A stretch of 64,000 bases of DNA, from the NCBI GenBank assembly GCA_003389325.1, contig QQVE01000009.1, positions 115,375 to 179,374 of the forward strand, in the 5' to 3' direction. Below, piece by piece: positions 17,391 to 26,509 of this stretch. Each line of letters opens with the position of its first letter. Positions within the stretch are counted from its first letter, which is position 1. Under the pieces are notes generated by a model. That model did not search any database and had not been told where the DNA came from. It saw nothing but the letters and a program-made list of their open reading frames with translations. The stretch is from Planctomycetota bacterium. GTDB lineage: Bacteria; Planctomycetota; Planctomycetia; Pirellulales; PALSA-1355. Made by a program: the position numbers and the translations under genes.

Positions 17391-19700
17391 ATGGCGGGAT
17401 TCGCCCCTGTCCTCGTGCCCGTGCTGGTTTTGATGGCCTCGACACGTTGTCTCTGCCGGTGGTCCGCCCCCAATCGCCGCGTTGTCAAGTTGCTCACCGG
17501 CGGGCTGCTGGCATTCGCGTTCGTGGCGAACCCGCCGGTGCTGCGTGCCGAGGCGCCCGAGCTGCCGCTGCCGCGGTATCATCTGACCGCGCGGCCGTTC
17601 GAGCCGCTTGATACTCCGCCCGGTGCGGAACTCGACGTGCTGGAGGACTTGTGCCGCTACCTGGCCGGATTGCAGGACGAGCGGGGTGCGATCATCGATC
17701 CCTTTCTCGCGCGCGAGCATCAATATGCCACGCCGTACTTTGCCTATGCGGTGGGCGTGCTGCTCGACGCCGATCGGGCCGCCGACCTGCGCGACCACGG
17801 CACCCAGGCCATGGAGCACGCCACGGCCTGCCTGGCCGCCGGCCGCAGCGGCATTCCGGATGAGCACGGCGAGTTCTTTCTCGCCCCGCTGACCGAAGCG
17901 CTCGAGCTGTATCGCCCGCACGTCGAGGATTCTGTTTGGCGGGTCTGGCGCGAGCGGATGCGCACGCCGCTGTTCGAGGTGATCGAGGGGCCGGCGAGCC
18001 ATATCAATAACTGGCGCACCTATGCCATGAAAGGCGAGTGGCTGCGGGCTCGCGCCGGTTTGGTCGCCCGGGACGCGGCCGCGGCGTTCGTGGCCGATGC
18101 CTGGACCCGCCGCACGCAGCGCGAGCGGATCGTGACCGACCGTTGGAACCTGTACCAGGATTGGAGCAGCGATCCGCAGTCGCACGCCGTCGAGGCCGTG
18201 GGCCGCGGCAATCTGCTCGCGCTGCTGGCGGCCGGATACGACGGACCGGCAGCGGATGAGATTGCCGCCGCGGTGCGCCGCGGCACGCGGGCGTCGCTCT
18301 TGTGGCAGGACCCGACCGGGCAGTGCCCGCCCAACGGCCGCACCGACAATCACATCTTCAACGACCTGCTGTACCAGCTCGCCTTCGAAGTGCTGTCCGA
18401 AGACGCGCTGGCCCGGGGCGAGGTCGAACGCGCCGGGCAGTATCGCCGGGCCGCGCGCTTGAGCTTTCGCAGCATCGAGCGCTGGCGGCGCACGAGCGGA
18501 GATTTCGCCGGTTCGTTTTTCGTGACCAAGAACCATTTCGATCCTGCCGAGCGGGTCGGCTACCAGCCGGCCAGCCAATACACCAACTACAACGGCGCCG
18601 TCGCCTATCACCTGGCCGAAGCCGCCCGTGTGCGCTCGAGCGACATTGCCGAGCAGCCGGTGCCCTCGGAAATCGGCGGCTACGTCGTCGAGGCCGATGC
18701 CCGCTTTGCAAGCGTCGTGGCCAATGCCGGGGGCATGCAGGTCGTGGCCAACCTGCGCGGCGACACGGTCCCCAAGTACGGCGTGTACTGGACGCCGCTG
18801 GGCGTGGTGCGCTTCTCGCGCGTGGGGTGGGAGAGTCGCCTCGGGCCTGCCGACGGCGTGCGCGATGCCCGCAGCCGCCGCGCCGTAACGTTCGGGCCCA
18901 CCTGGCAAGAGGCCGGTCGCTGGATTTGTTTGGCCGAGCGGGCCGACGACTACCGCGGCACGCTGGTCACCGAGTTCGTTCATCCGCTGCTGGTGCGTTT
19001 CTCGATCGTCTACCATTCCGTCACCGGACGCGGCGGGCCTACGTTTCGCCATCGGTTCGTGGTCACTCCCGATGGCGTCTTGACCACGCTCGAGTGCAAC
19101 GAAGACCGGCCGTTTGGCGTCACGTTGCCCTTGCTGGTCGACGACGGCCGCCCGCTCGACGTCCAGCGGACATCGCCGGCGATTACGACCGGCTATCCGA
19201 AGTCGCCCGCAGCTTCGGGCGACCAGCAGTGCTTCTTGCTGCTCGACCCTGAGCCGGCGGCCCATGCCGAGGAGCCGATCCGCAGCGCGGTGGGATGGTT
19301 GCAGCCGGTGCGCGTCACCAGCGGGGGATCGCGCGTGTCGGTGTTCGTCTATCCGCGTTCGAGCGATGATCCACCGGCAGCCGACGTGCAGGCCAGCTTT
19401 CAGCTCCACGACGACGGCTTCGAATCCTGCTTAGGCAGCGTCCGCGGCGACGTCTACCTGGGACGCACTGCGGCAGGGGGATACGTCCGGCAACTCGACC
19501 TCGATCGGGACGGCGCGGCCGATCTTGTTTGCACCCCCCCTTGCGGGCTAATCTTGCAGCGCCGGGGTGCTCGGCCGGTGGCTGTGGAAGCCGATCGGGA
19601 GGCGCGGGTGTCGCTGAACCGCGTGGTACACGAGTGCCGGGCTTTTGAGCCCTTGACAATACCGCCGCCGGCCGAGCGCCCGCCGCAATTGCGCGATTAA
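17391..19700 (+). CDS. Large secreted protein with alpha-toroid and beta-sandwich layout, lyase/hydrolase-like
   Basis: 769 residues; ATG 17433 is an alternative start. The signal sequence is around residues 32-53 (VVKLLTGGLLAFAFVANPP). Residues about 65-420 are helical with Trp/His/Asn-rich turns (HINNWRTYAMKGEWLRAR, LYQDWSSDPQSHAVEAVGRG, NGRTDNHIFNDLLYQ), as in alpha/alpha toroids. Residues about 430-730 are beta-rich (GGMQVVANLRGD, GPTFRHRFVVTPDGV). This two-part layout is typical of heparinase II/III-like and other polysaccharide lyases, but I cannot name the family or active site with certainty. NNW and NHIF/YQP-type motifs are candidates. It is the upstream neighbour of a sulfotransferase gene. 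Confidence 0.6.
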   Translation: MAGFAPVLVPVLVLMASTRCLCRWSAPNRRVVKLLTGGLLAFAFVANPPVLRAEAPELPLPRYHLTARPFEPLDTPPGAELDVLEDLCRYLAGLQDERGAIIDPFLAREHQYATPYFAYAVGVLLDADRAADLRDHGTQAMEHATACLAAGRSGIPDEHGEFFLAPLTEALELYRPHVEDSVWRVWRERMRTPLFEVIEGPASHINNWRTYAMKGEWLRARAGLVARDAAAAFVADAWTRRTQRERIVTDRWNLYQDWSSDPQSHAVEAVGRGNLLALLAAGYDGPAADEIAAAVRRGTRASLLWQDPTGQCPPNGRTDNHIFNDLLYQLAFEVLSEDALARGEVERAGQYRRAARLSFRSIERWRRTSGDFAGSFFVTKNHFDPAERVGYQPASQYTNYNGAVAYHLAEAARVRSSDIAEQPVPSEIGGYVVEADARFASVVANAGGMQVVANLRGDTVPKYGVYWTPLGVVRFSRVGWESRLGPADGVRDARSRRAVTFGPTWQEAGRWICLAERADDYRGTLVTEFVHPLLVRFSIVYHSVTGRGGPTFRHRFVVTPDGVLTTLECNEDRPFGVTLPLLVDDGRPLDVQRTSPAITTGYPKSPAASGDQQCFLLLDPEPAAHAEEPIRSAVGWLQPVRVTSGGSRVSVFVYPRSSDDPPAADVQASFQLHDDGFESCLGSVRGDVYLGRTAAGGYVRQLDLDRDGAADLVCTPPCGLILQRRGARPVAVEADREARVSLNRVVHECRAFEPLTIPPPAERPPQLRD

Positions 19701-19824
19701 TTCTCGATATCCGAACAAAAGGCTTGCATCCGGCGTGGCATCTGCGAGACTCGATTGAGGCGGCCGAGAAGCTGGCTTGGCTTGTCCTTTCGATCAGCAA
19801 CGTCACCCGCTCGCAGGTATTCCC

Positions 19825-21039
19825 ATGGCGACCGGTGCCGATCCGCTACAGCGAGCGCTCTTTCTGCACAAGACGGGCGAATTGTCCCGGGCGGAAGAGA
19901 TTTATCGGCAGATTCTCAGCGCCGATCCTCAACATGCCGAGGCTCTGCATCTGCTGGGGCTCATCGCGCATCAAGAGGGCCACCACGATCGGGCGGTCGA
20001 ATACATCAGCAATGCGGTCAGGCTGTGTCCCACGCAGCCGGCTTATTTCAACAACCTCGGCGAGTCTTACCGGGCCTTGGGGCATCCCGACGAGGCGCGC
20101 GCCGCCTACGAGCAGGCGCTGCGGCTCAACGCGGGCTTCGTGCCGGCCCATTACAACCTGGGATTGCTCTACGGAACGGCGCACCCGCGCGAGGCCCAGC
20201 GGCACTACGAGCAGGCGATCGCCCAGGCGCCGCGACACATGCTCGCGCACAACAATCTGGGCAACGTGCTGCGCGTGCAGGGCCGGCTCGAAGAGGCCAT
20301 CGCGGCCTATCGGCGAGCCTTGGAGCTTCACCCCGATTTTCCCGAGGCGCTGGCGAACCTCGGCGCGGCCTTAAAGGAGCTGGGTGAAACCGACGAGGCC
20401 AACCAGCATATGGACAAAGCCGCGAAGCTCTTCTACTTCAACATTTCGCACGAGTACAAGTGCATCTTCATTCACATTCCCAAGAACGGCGGCACCAGCA
20501 TTAAGCAAGTGCTCGATCTACCCGGCGGCGGCCACCGCACGTGGCAGTTCTACGCCTCGCAGCACGCGTTTTTGTGGCAGAACTACACGAGCTTTGCCGT
20601 CGTGCGCAATCCGTGGGACCGCTTCGTGTCGGCCTACCAGCACGCTTGCATGAAGGAGAGCTACTGGCACAACGAGAACTCGCGGACGCACCCCGACTAC
20701 AAGCTCCTCCACGACAAGACGTTTGAAGAATGCGTTGAAATCGCCTACCGCGATCCGCAGAAGCTGAAGCACGACTCGTGGTGCGATCAACTGAAATACG
20801 TGGCCGATCTGGGCACGCCGGACAAGAAGATCGTCGTCGACGCGCTGCTGCGACTCGAATCGGTCGACGAAGACTTTGCCCGGCTTGGCGAGCAGTTGGG
20901 CGTGCCGTGCGAGAAGCTGCCCGCGGTCAACCGCTCGCAGCGTTCGTCCGACTACCGCACGTACTACAACGATCGCACGCGTCAGATGATCGAGCAGCTT
21001 TATCGCGACGACATCGAGGCGTTCGGCTACAAGTTCTAA
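19825..21039 (+). CDS. TPR-sulfotransferase fusion (Sulfotransfer_2 family)
   Basis: 404 residues from ATG 19825. Residues 5-200 are about five TPR units (for example AHNNLGNVLRVQGRLEEAIA). The C-terminal half is a PAPS-dependent sulfotransferase: 5'-phosphosulfate loop HIPKNGGTS at 217-225 and 3'-phosphate motif RNPWDRFVSAYQ at 261-272. No signal peptide is present. It would transfer sulfate from PAPS to a carbohydrate or protein acceptor in the cytoplasm or at the membrane, and the TPR part likely selects partners. It sits next to a polysaccharide-active-looking secreted protein and close to the exopolysaccharide locus. Confidence 0.88.
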   Translation: MATGADPLQRALFLHKTGELSRAEEIYRQILSADPQHAEALHLLGLIAHQEGHHDRAVEYISNAVRLCPTQPAYFNNLGESYRALGHPDEARAAYEQALRLNAGFVPAHYNLGLLYGTAHPREAQRHYEQAIAQAPRHMLAHNNLGNVLRVQGRLEEAIAAYRRALELHPDFPEALANLGAALKELGETDEANQHMDKAAKLFYFNISHEYKCIFIHIPKNGGTSIKQVLDLPGGGHRTWQFYASQHAFLWQNYTSFAVVRNPWDRFVSAYQHACMKESYWHNENSRTHPDYKLLHDKTFEECVEIAYRDPQKLKHDSWCDQLKYVADLGTPDKKIVVDALLRLESVDEDFARLGEQLGVPCEKLPAVNRSQRSSDYRTYYNDRTRQMIEQLYRDDIEAFGYKF

Positions 21040-21083
21040 TCGCTTGTGGCTCGGCTGGCGCCACGCTGTCTCGCGGCTGCCTG

Positions 21084-22190
21084 CTACGTCGGAGAGGCCG
21101 TGCGGCCTTGCTCGTCCGATTTTTCGGCGGGCAGCGTTTGGTCTGTCGTTTCGTCCGGGATATCGCCATCGCCGTCGGCGCTGGCCTGCCGTTGAAGTCG
21201 CGCCAGAGCCTCTTGCTGCGCGGCGGTGAGGATCGCCATGCCCCGGCGCCGCAGGCTGCCGATCGCCTCGTCGGATGCCCTGTCGCCGGCTTCGCTGGCG
21301 CGGTCGACCTGAGTGGCCAGCGCTTGCAAGTGCCGCCGCTGCTCGTCGGAAAGCGAGAGCGACTTGGCCACCTCCGAACGCAGCAAAAAGTCGGGGTGGG
21401 CCAGCCGTGTGGCCAGCGACTCAATCTCTTGCGAAACCGCCTGCACGGGGACTCGGTCGCTCGTCGCGGGCGCCGGTTTCTGGGGGGCGTTTGTCTGCCC
21501 GGCCGGCTGCCTCATCACCGCGGGGCGTGGGGCCCACTGCGGCGCGGCCGGCGCCTCGGCCGGCGGGCTCGTATTCGCCGCCGCTCTCAAGCGGTCGTCC
21601 ACGCCCTTGCTCTCTGGCTTCTGCGGGCGCGCCACGACGCGCAGGTTGCCCTTGAGAGGCGGTGCCTTCTCTAGAGCCATCACCAGACCGAGGCTCACCA
21701 CGCTGATGCCAGCGACCAGGATCAGGTTCGTCAGCATCGGCGTGCCGGAAGACATCATCGGCACCATCATCGACCGTAGGCGATCCCACGACAGTGCAGC
21801 GTCCTCGCCCACCGGAGCCGGCACATCGCGCAGCCGGGCCAGGTTGATGCGGGTCGGGGCCTTGCCGTCGGGCCGGTTTCGTTTTTCGAGCGGCTGCACG
21901 TTGACGACCCGCACTTCCATCCACGCGTCGGCGAACTGAAACAGCAGCGTTGCGCCCACGCGATATCCGACCGGCTGATCGACCTGCACGGCGAAGCCGC
22001 CTGCGGATTCGTCGAGCACGCGGGCCGGCACGTCGCGGCGGCCGAATCGCAGCCGCGCGTGCTGGCGATCTCCATTGACCGGACAGCGATACGAGGCGCG
22101 GAGATTATCGCGCGATGGATCTTTGGGACGAGGCGATGACACAGCAGCTTCCGCTTTGTATCGACCGGCCCGCGACGCGCTGACTGCCAT
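21084..22190 (-). CDS. PilZ-domain membrane protein (c-di-GMP effector candidate)
   Basis: 368 residues. The N-terminal PilZ domain (about 28-125) keeps both c-di-GMP motifs: RxxxR as RASYR (31-35) and DxSxxG as DESAGG (60-65). A transmembrane helix follows (about 152-173, MLTNLILVAGISVVSLGLVM). The C-terminal part has a Pro/Ala-rich linker and a charged helical region (about 260-345, LSLSDEQRRHLQALATQV) resembling a periplasmic sensor helix bundle. It is the last gene of the minus-strand exopolysaccharide locus, 183 nt after the diguanylate cyclase, so it is well placed to read the signal made there. Confidence 0.75.
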   Translation of the reverse strand: MAVSASRAGRYKAEAAVSSPRPKDPSRDNLRASYRCPVNGDRQHARLRFGRRDVPARVLDESAGGFAVQVDQPVGYRVGATLLFQFADAWMEVRVVNVQPLEKRNRPDGKAPTRINLARLRDVPAPVGEDAALSWDRLRSMMVPMMSSGTPMLTNLILVAGISVVSLGLVMALEKAPPLKGNLRVVARPQKPESKGVDDRLRAAANTSPPAEAPAAPQWAPRPAVMRQPAGQTNAPQKPAPATSDRVPVQAVSQEIESLATRLAHPDFLLRSEVAKSLSLSDEQRRHLQALATQVDRASEAGDRASDEAIGSLRRRGMAILTAAQQEALARLQRQASADGDGDIPDETTDQTLPAEKSDEQGRTASPT

Positions 22191-22373
22191 CGCAAGAACT
22201 TAGACCGGCGAGACTACTGTCAAGCTTAGTTCACAATCCGCCCGCACGAAGTCCCGTCGCGCGGGTTATGCAGGCGGGTCGGAAGCTGCCGATGATTCGG
22301 CGATTCCGCACGGTGCAAACTCGCGATCACTCGGCTCCGCCGGGCGCGGCGCGACGCATGTCCGCCGGCGGGC

Positions 22374-23315
22374 TTATTCGGCACTGCGCTTGGCCTGGTA
22401 CATCGCGCGGTCGGCCTGATCCACCACGTCGTCGGCCGAAGCCGCCGCATGCCCGATGGCCATGCCGACGCTGGCAGACACCTGGATGGGGCCGCCGGGC
22501 GTATCGATCGGGGCGTGCAAGTCCTGGCGAATCCGCTCGGCAATGCGATGCACTTCGGCCTCGCCCGACACGTTTTCGACCAGCGCCACGAACTCGTCGC
22601 CGCCGTACCGGGCCACGAAGTCGCCGGGACGAACGCTCGCCCGCAAGCGGCGTCCGAACGTTTTCAGCACGAGATCGCCGACGCGATGCCCCAGCGTGTC
22701 GTTGACTTGCTTGAAGCGATCGACGTCGATGAACAGCACGGCAAAGCCGACCTGCTGCCGCCGGGCACGCCGTTCGGCTCGCCGCAGCCGCGACGTGAAC
22801 GCCGCCCGCGCGGGCAAATGCGTCAGGTAGTCGTGTTCTCTGGCGTGCGGCAGGCCGCCGACGCTGCCGTGCGCGCCCAGGCGCTTGACGATCGCCACGA
22901 CCAGCGGTTCGCCGTCGGAATCGATACATTCCAGTTGCAGCTTCACCGCCGAGCGGCGGCCGTCTTTCGAAGCGTGGCGGGCACGCAGTGTGTCGCATTG
23001 CGAAGCGTCGGCGATCACCTGAGCGAAAACCGACTCCAGCCGCCGGCCCCGAAGTCGCACGACCTGCGAAAAACAAGTTCCCAGCAACTCGCTGCGCGGA
23101 TAGCCCGAGGATCGCACGGCGGCCGCATTGGCATCGACGATGCGCAGGTCTTCGGCGACGAAGAACACCGGCTCGGTGACCAGGTTCAATGCCGTGACGA
23201 TCGCGGCCTTCGAAGGTCGGGGTCCGTCGGCGCTGCGCGCAGTCGACCAATGCGGACGCTCGCTCTGGTCCGTCTGGTCGGCGATCAGCGAAAAACGGCC
23301 CGGGTCGTCACTCAC
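22374..23315 (-). CDS. PAS-GGDEF diguanylate cyclase
   Basis: 313 residues from a GTG at 23315 that overlaps the upstream wecG-like stop by 4 nt (GTGA). A much longer open frame upstream is only a shadow of that gene. PAS domain at about 38-150 (FFVAEDLRIVDANAAAVRSS). GGDEF domain at about 160-313 with the active site YGGDEF (237-242) and the product-inhibition site RPGD (229-232), five residues before it, as in c-di-GMP-feedback-inhibited enzymes. It should make c-di-GMP from two GTP. Translational coupling to the polysaccharide genes implies that the signal is made when the locus is expressed. Confidence 0.9.
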   Translation of the reverse strand: MSDDPGRFSLIADQTDQSERPHWSTARSADGPRPSKAAIVTALNLVTEPVFFVAEDLRIVDANAAAVRSSGYPRSELLGTCFSQVVRLRGRRLESVFAQVIADASQCDTLRARHASKDGRRSAVKLQLECIDSDGEPLVVAIVKRLGAHGSVGGLPHAREHDYLTHLPARAAFTSRLRRAERRARRQQVGFAVLFIDVDRFKQVNDTLGHRVGDLVLKTFGRRLRASVRPGDFVARYGGDEFVALVENVSGEAEVHRIAERIRQDLHAPIDTPGGPIQVSASVGMAIGHAAASADDVVDQADRAMYQAKRSAE

Positions 23316-24160
23316 AACTGCGAACCCTCGACGGCAGGTTCTTCCTCCCAGGCCGGTTCGCTCTCGGTCGCATTCGGCAGGGGAGTGGGAGCGGGAATCT
23401 CGCGGGGCGACTTCAGCTCGCGCCACACGAGCCGGGGGAATTGCCACGCGTCGTGGGCGTAGCGGCCGGCCAGCCGCTTGGGCTCGCTGGCCATGCGGTG
23501 GAACCATTCGAGCCCCGCTCGCTGCATCCAGCGCGGCGCGCGGCGCTTGTTCTCGGCCAGGAAGTCGATGGCCGCCCCGACGCACAGCGCCACGCGGGCC
23601 TCGATTTCGTGACGGTGCTGGTGAACCCACAGCTCCTGCTTCGGCGCGCCGAGCCCCACGATCAGCACGTCGGGCCGGCAGTCGGCGATTTGTTGCAGGA
23701 TGTGGGCATTCTCCTCGGCATCTTTCTCGAAGCCGAACGGCGGGCTGTACGTGCCCACCACGTCGACAGCGGGCCACTTGCTCGCGATGCGCTCGGCGGC
23801 CTGCTCGGCCACGCCGGGTCCGGCGCCCAGCAGAAACACCCGCAGCCCGCCGTTGCCGGCCGCGGCAGCCAGCATTTCGCCAACCAGGTCGGTGCCGGTG
23901 ATGCGTTCCGGCAGGCCGCGCCGCAGCAGCCGGCTGGCCAGCACGACGGGCATGCCGTCGGCCAGGATCAGCGAGGCGTCGGCATAGGCCTGCTGCAAGC
24001 CGCGATGATGATCGAGCATCACGACGTGGTCGACGTTGGGCGTGACCACGTAGTGGCACACGTCGTCTTCTCGCTCAATCAAGTCGTACACCCGGGCCAC
24101 GGCCTCGGGCATCCGCACGCGATCGATCCAACAGCCGAAGATTCCGACGCGGGCATTCAT
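23312..24160 (-). CDS. WecG/TagA/CpsF family glycosyltransferase (GT26)
   Basis: 282 residues from ATG 24160; a longer frame is rejected as its N-terminus overlaps the upstream gene out of frame. Family motifs are PNVDHVVM (41-48), the catalytic-Asp segment ILADGMPVV (65-73, D68), and GLGAPKQE (169-176). It transfers an N-acetyl-hexosamine-type sugar to a lipid-linked acceptor at the inner membrane. The C-terminal 25 residues are a Pro/Glu-rich tail. Part of the exopolysaccharide operon, with a 4-nt overlap to the diguanylate cyclase. Confidence 0.9.
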   Translation of the reverse strand: MNARVGIFGCWIDRVRMPEAVARVYDLIEREDDVCHYVVTPNVDHVVMLDHHRGLQQAYADASLILADGMPVVLASRLLRRGLPERITGTDLVGEMLAAAAGNGGLRVFLLGAGPGVAEQAAERIASKWPAVDVVGTYSPPFGFEKDAEENAHILQQIADCRPDVLIVGLGAPKQELWVHQHRHEIEARVALCVGAAIDFLAENKRRAPRWMQRAGLEWFHRMASEPKRLAGRYAHDAWQFPRLVWRELKSPREIPAPTPLPNATESEPAWEEEPAVEGSQL

Positions 24161-24186
24161 TTGGTCACCTGTGAGCGCTTGCAAAG

Positions 24187-25383
24187 TTAAGGGGTGGATA
24201 CGAGATCCGGCGCGGCCACGTCGGTCGCCAACTGGGGCGATTGGCCCGCGACCTCCAGCAGCACGTGTCGCATGGCCTCGGCGAAGGTGGGCACGGTGTA
24301 CTCTCGTTCGAACTTGTCTCGACCGGCGGCTCCCATGCGCATCCGCAATTGGGCATCCCCAGCCAGGGTTTCCAAGGCGTCGGCCACGCCGTTGGGATCG
24401 TGAATCTCGGCCAGGAATCCGGTCCGGCCGTCGTCGACCACCGAGGGCACGCCCCGCCAGCGCGTGGCCACGACCGGTAATCCCACGGACATCGCTTCGA
24501 CGAATACCAGGCCGAACGTTTCGCAGTTGAAGAACGTCGGCATGCAAAAAACGTCCGCCGCCGCATAGACGGCAAACTTTTCCGCGCCGGTTTTCACGCC
24601 GAGAAACGTGATGCGGTCGTCGAGATTCAACTCGGTGATACGGGCCTTGAGCTGCGCAAAGAACTCGTCGCTGTGCGGCTGGCCCATCACGTTCAGCCGG
24701 AAGGGAACTCCGCGGGCCGCCAGCAGGCCGCAGGCTTCGACCAGCACTAGAATCCCCTTCGACTCGCGCACGATGCCGGTGAACAGGATCCGCAGCGGGC
24801 GCTCGGGCGTCACGTCCTCGACGGGTCGGGGAAGCGTGCCCGCGGGGCATTCATCCTCGATACCGTTGGGAACGACGTATTCCTGCTTGGCTTCGAGCAG
24901 CAATCCGTCCTCGGGGTTGAGCTTCGAGATGCGGATCGCGGCGTCGGCGCCGTAGTACGCTCGCCGGTAGAACCAACGCTGCCATCGCGGCAGCCGGTCG
25001 TACAGCCCCGAAACGCCGCCAGCGTGAAAGTGCAGCACGGTCTTGTCGAACATCCACCGCGTGGCCAGCAGGATCGCGATGTCGCGATACATCGGCACCC
25101 GATCGGGCCCGGCCGGCGGATAGTAGAGAATGCGCGCGCCGTGAAACAGGCGGTAATAGTAGATGCGGGCGATGAGCGAGATCAATTCCACGATCTTCGA
25201 GAACCGCACGCGTCCCACTTCGTTCATGTGCGACGAGAAGCCCATCCGCGCGTGGAAGAGCTGCACGCCCGGCATGCGGCACTTCAGGAAGCGCTCGATG
25301 GCCAGCGACTGGCCGCCATAGGGCGGCGGCGTCTGGCCGACGACCAGCACCTTAATCACGTTCGTTCCATTCTCGGCCTGCAC
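24187..25383 (-). CDS. GT4-type glycosyltransferase (GT-B)
   Basis: 398 residues from a GTG at 25383 preceded by AGGAG at 6-nt spacing; a TTG at 25416 is weaker. The N-terminus is VIKVLVVGQTPPPYGGQSLA, the glycine-rich acceptor-side loop of GT4 enzymes. The C-terminal nucleotide-sugar site has the EX7E motif (ETFGLVFVE) followed by AMSVGLPVVAT. Retaining glycosyltransferase acting on a lipid-linked intermediate in the cytoplasm. Same-strand member of the exopolysaccharide locus. Confidence 0.9.
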   Translation of the reverse strand: MQAENGTNVIKVLVVGQTPPPYGGQSLAIERFLKCRMPGVQLFHARMGFSSHMNEVGRVRFSKIVELISLIARIYYYRLFHGARILYYPPAGPDRVPMYRDIAILLATRWMFDKTVLHFHAGGVSGLYDRLPRWQRWFYRRAYYGADAAIRISKLNPEDGLLLEAKQEYVVPNGIEDECPAGTLPRPVEDVTPERPLRILFTGIVRESKGILVLVEACGLLAARGVPFRLNVMGQPHSDEFFAQLKARITELNLDDRITFLGVKTGAEKFAVYAAADVFCMPTFFNCETFGLVFVEAMSVGLPVVATRWRGVPSVVDDGRTGFLAEIHDPNGVADALETLAGDAQLRMRMGAAGRDKFEREYTVPTFAEAMRHVLLEVAGQSPQLATDVAAPDLVSTP

Positions 25384-25470
25384 GCTACTCTCCTGATCGT
25401 CAATGCAGTTCGTCAATCGCCGCGCCGCGTCGTCGCCTCGAAGTCAACCTTAGCTTGTCGCGGGCGGTTC

Positions 25471-26496
25471 CTAACGCGCCACCTGTACGGGTTCGCGTGA
25501 AACAAATTCGCCTGAGGACGCCTCTGGTGCGGGTTGCTGGGCACCGGCCGCGCTGCCCAGCACCTTGCGATTCCGGCTGCGACGCCGCAACACGGACCAA
25601 CTCAACAGCGCCGGCCTGACAAGATTCAGCATCAGCATCGCATGCCCGGCCACCGACTCAGGCGCTGTCGCGGCGGCCCGGGCCAGGTAATAGCGCGAGA
25701 GCGACGTGCGACCGAGGATGTTGTTCTTGACGCCGTGGTAGCGGTAGGCCCGCGCTCGCTCGCGGCGCGGCAACTGTCCGAACCGCGGCATTTCGAAGAA
25801 CCGGCGCTGCACTTCCAGCTCGTACTCGAGCATCTTCCGCGTTTGCGTGGTCACGGTGTTCGAGTCGTGAATGCGGTAATAGGCCACCGGTTGGTCGGCG
25901 TAGAAAAACCGGCTGTTCGCGGCGACGCGCCGCCACAGGTCGTAGTCTTCGCATTGCGCCAGCGACTCGTCGAATCGCAGGCCTGCTAGCGCCGTGCGGC
26001 GGATCATCGCCGGCATGAGAATGAAGCATCGCAGCGCCAAGTCGGCAAAGATGTCGCCGCTGGGCCGGTCGCCCGGCATGTAGTCGCGGTGCACGCCTTG
26101 CGGCCGGCCCGCGCCGTCGATGATGATCATGTCGCCGTAAACGACGTCCACCTCGGGCGATGACTCCAGCACCGCCACGCGGCGCTCGATGCTGTCTGTG
26201 GCCAGCAGGTCGTCGGAGTCGAGAAACACGATCGCATCGCCGCGGGCCTCGTCGAGGCCCCGATTGCGGGCGGCGCTACGGCCCTGGTTCTCCTGGTAGA
26301 CCACCCGCACGGGCGCGTCGAACTGGGCGAGCACGTCGGCCGTGTCGTCGGTCGACCCGTCGTCGACGACGATGATTTCCTCGGGCACCCGCGTCTGATC
26401 GAGCGCACTTTGCACGGCCGCGGCCACGTAGTGGGCGTGGTTGTAGGTCGGAATGATCACGCTCACGCTCAAGCGCGCCGGTTCGGTCTGTCGCAT
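25471..26496 (-). CDS. GT2 family glycosyltransferase
   Basis: 341 residues from ATG 26496, which has AGGAA about 10 nt upstream; a longer frame would overlap the previous gene by 17 nt. GT-A fold motifs are SVIIPTYNHAHYV, EEIIVVDDGSTDDT and FLDSDD (the DXD metal site). The region after about 200 is more variable, with CEDYDLWRRV matching the usual ED...W acceptor segment. Inverting transferase for building the repeat unit of the polysaccharide. Confidence 0.9.
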   Translation of the reverse strand: MRQTEPARLSVSVIIPTYNHAHYVAAAVQSALDQTRVPEEIIVVDDGSTDDTADVLAQFDAPVRVVYQENQGRSAARNRGLDEARGDAIVFLDSDDLLATDSIERRVAVLESSPEVDVVYGDMIIIDGAGRPQGVHRDYMPGDRPSGDIFADLALRCFILMPAMIRRTALAGLRFDESLAQCEDYDLWRRVAANSRFFYADQPVAYYRIHDSNTVTTQTRKMLEYELEVQRRFFEMPRFGQLPRRERARAYRYHGVKNNILGRTSLSRYYLARAAATAPESVAGHAMLMLNLVRPALLSWSVLRRRSRNRKVLGSAAGAQQPAPEASSGEFVSREPVQVAR

Positions 26497-26509
26497 GGAG
26501 ACGATCTTC

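Noticed and set aside
23316..24059. N-terminal extension of the diguanylate cyclase frame
   Set aside because: The upstream part is out of frame with, and lies inside, the WecG-like gene and is Arg-rich. The GTG overlapping the WecG-like stop is a better start.
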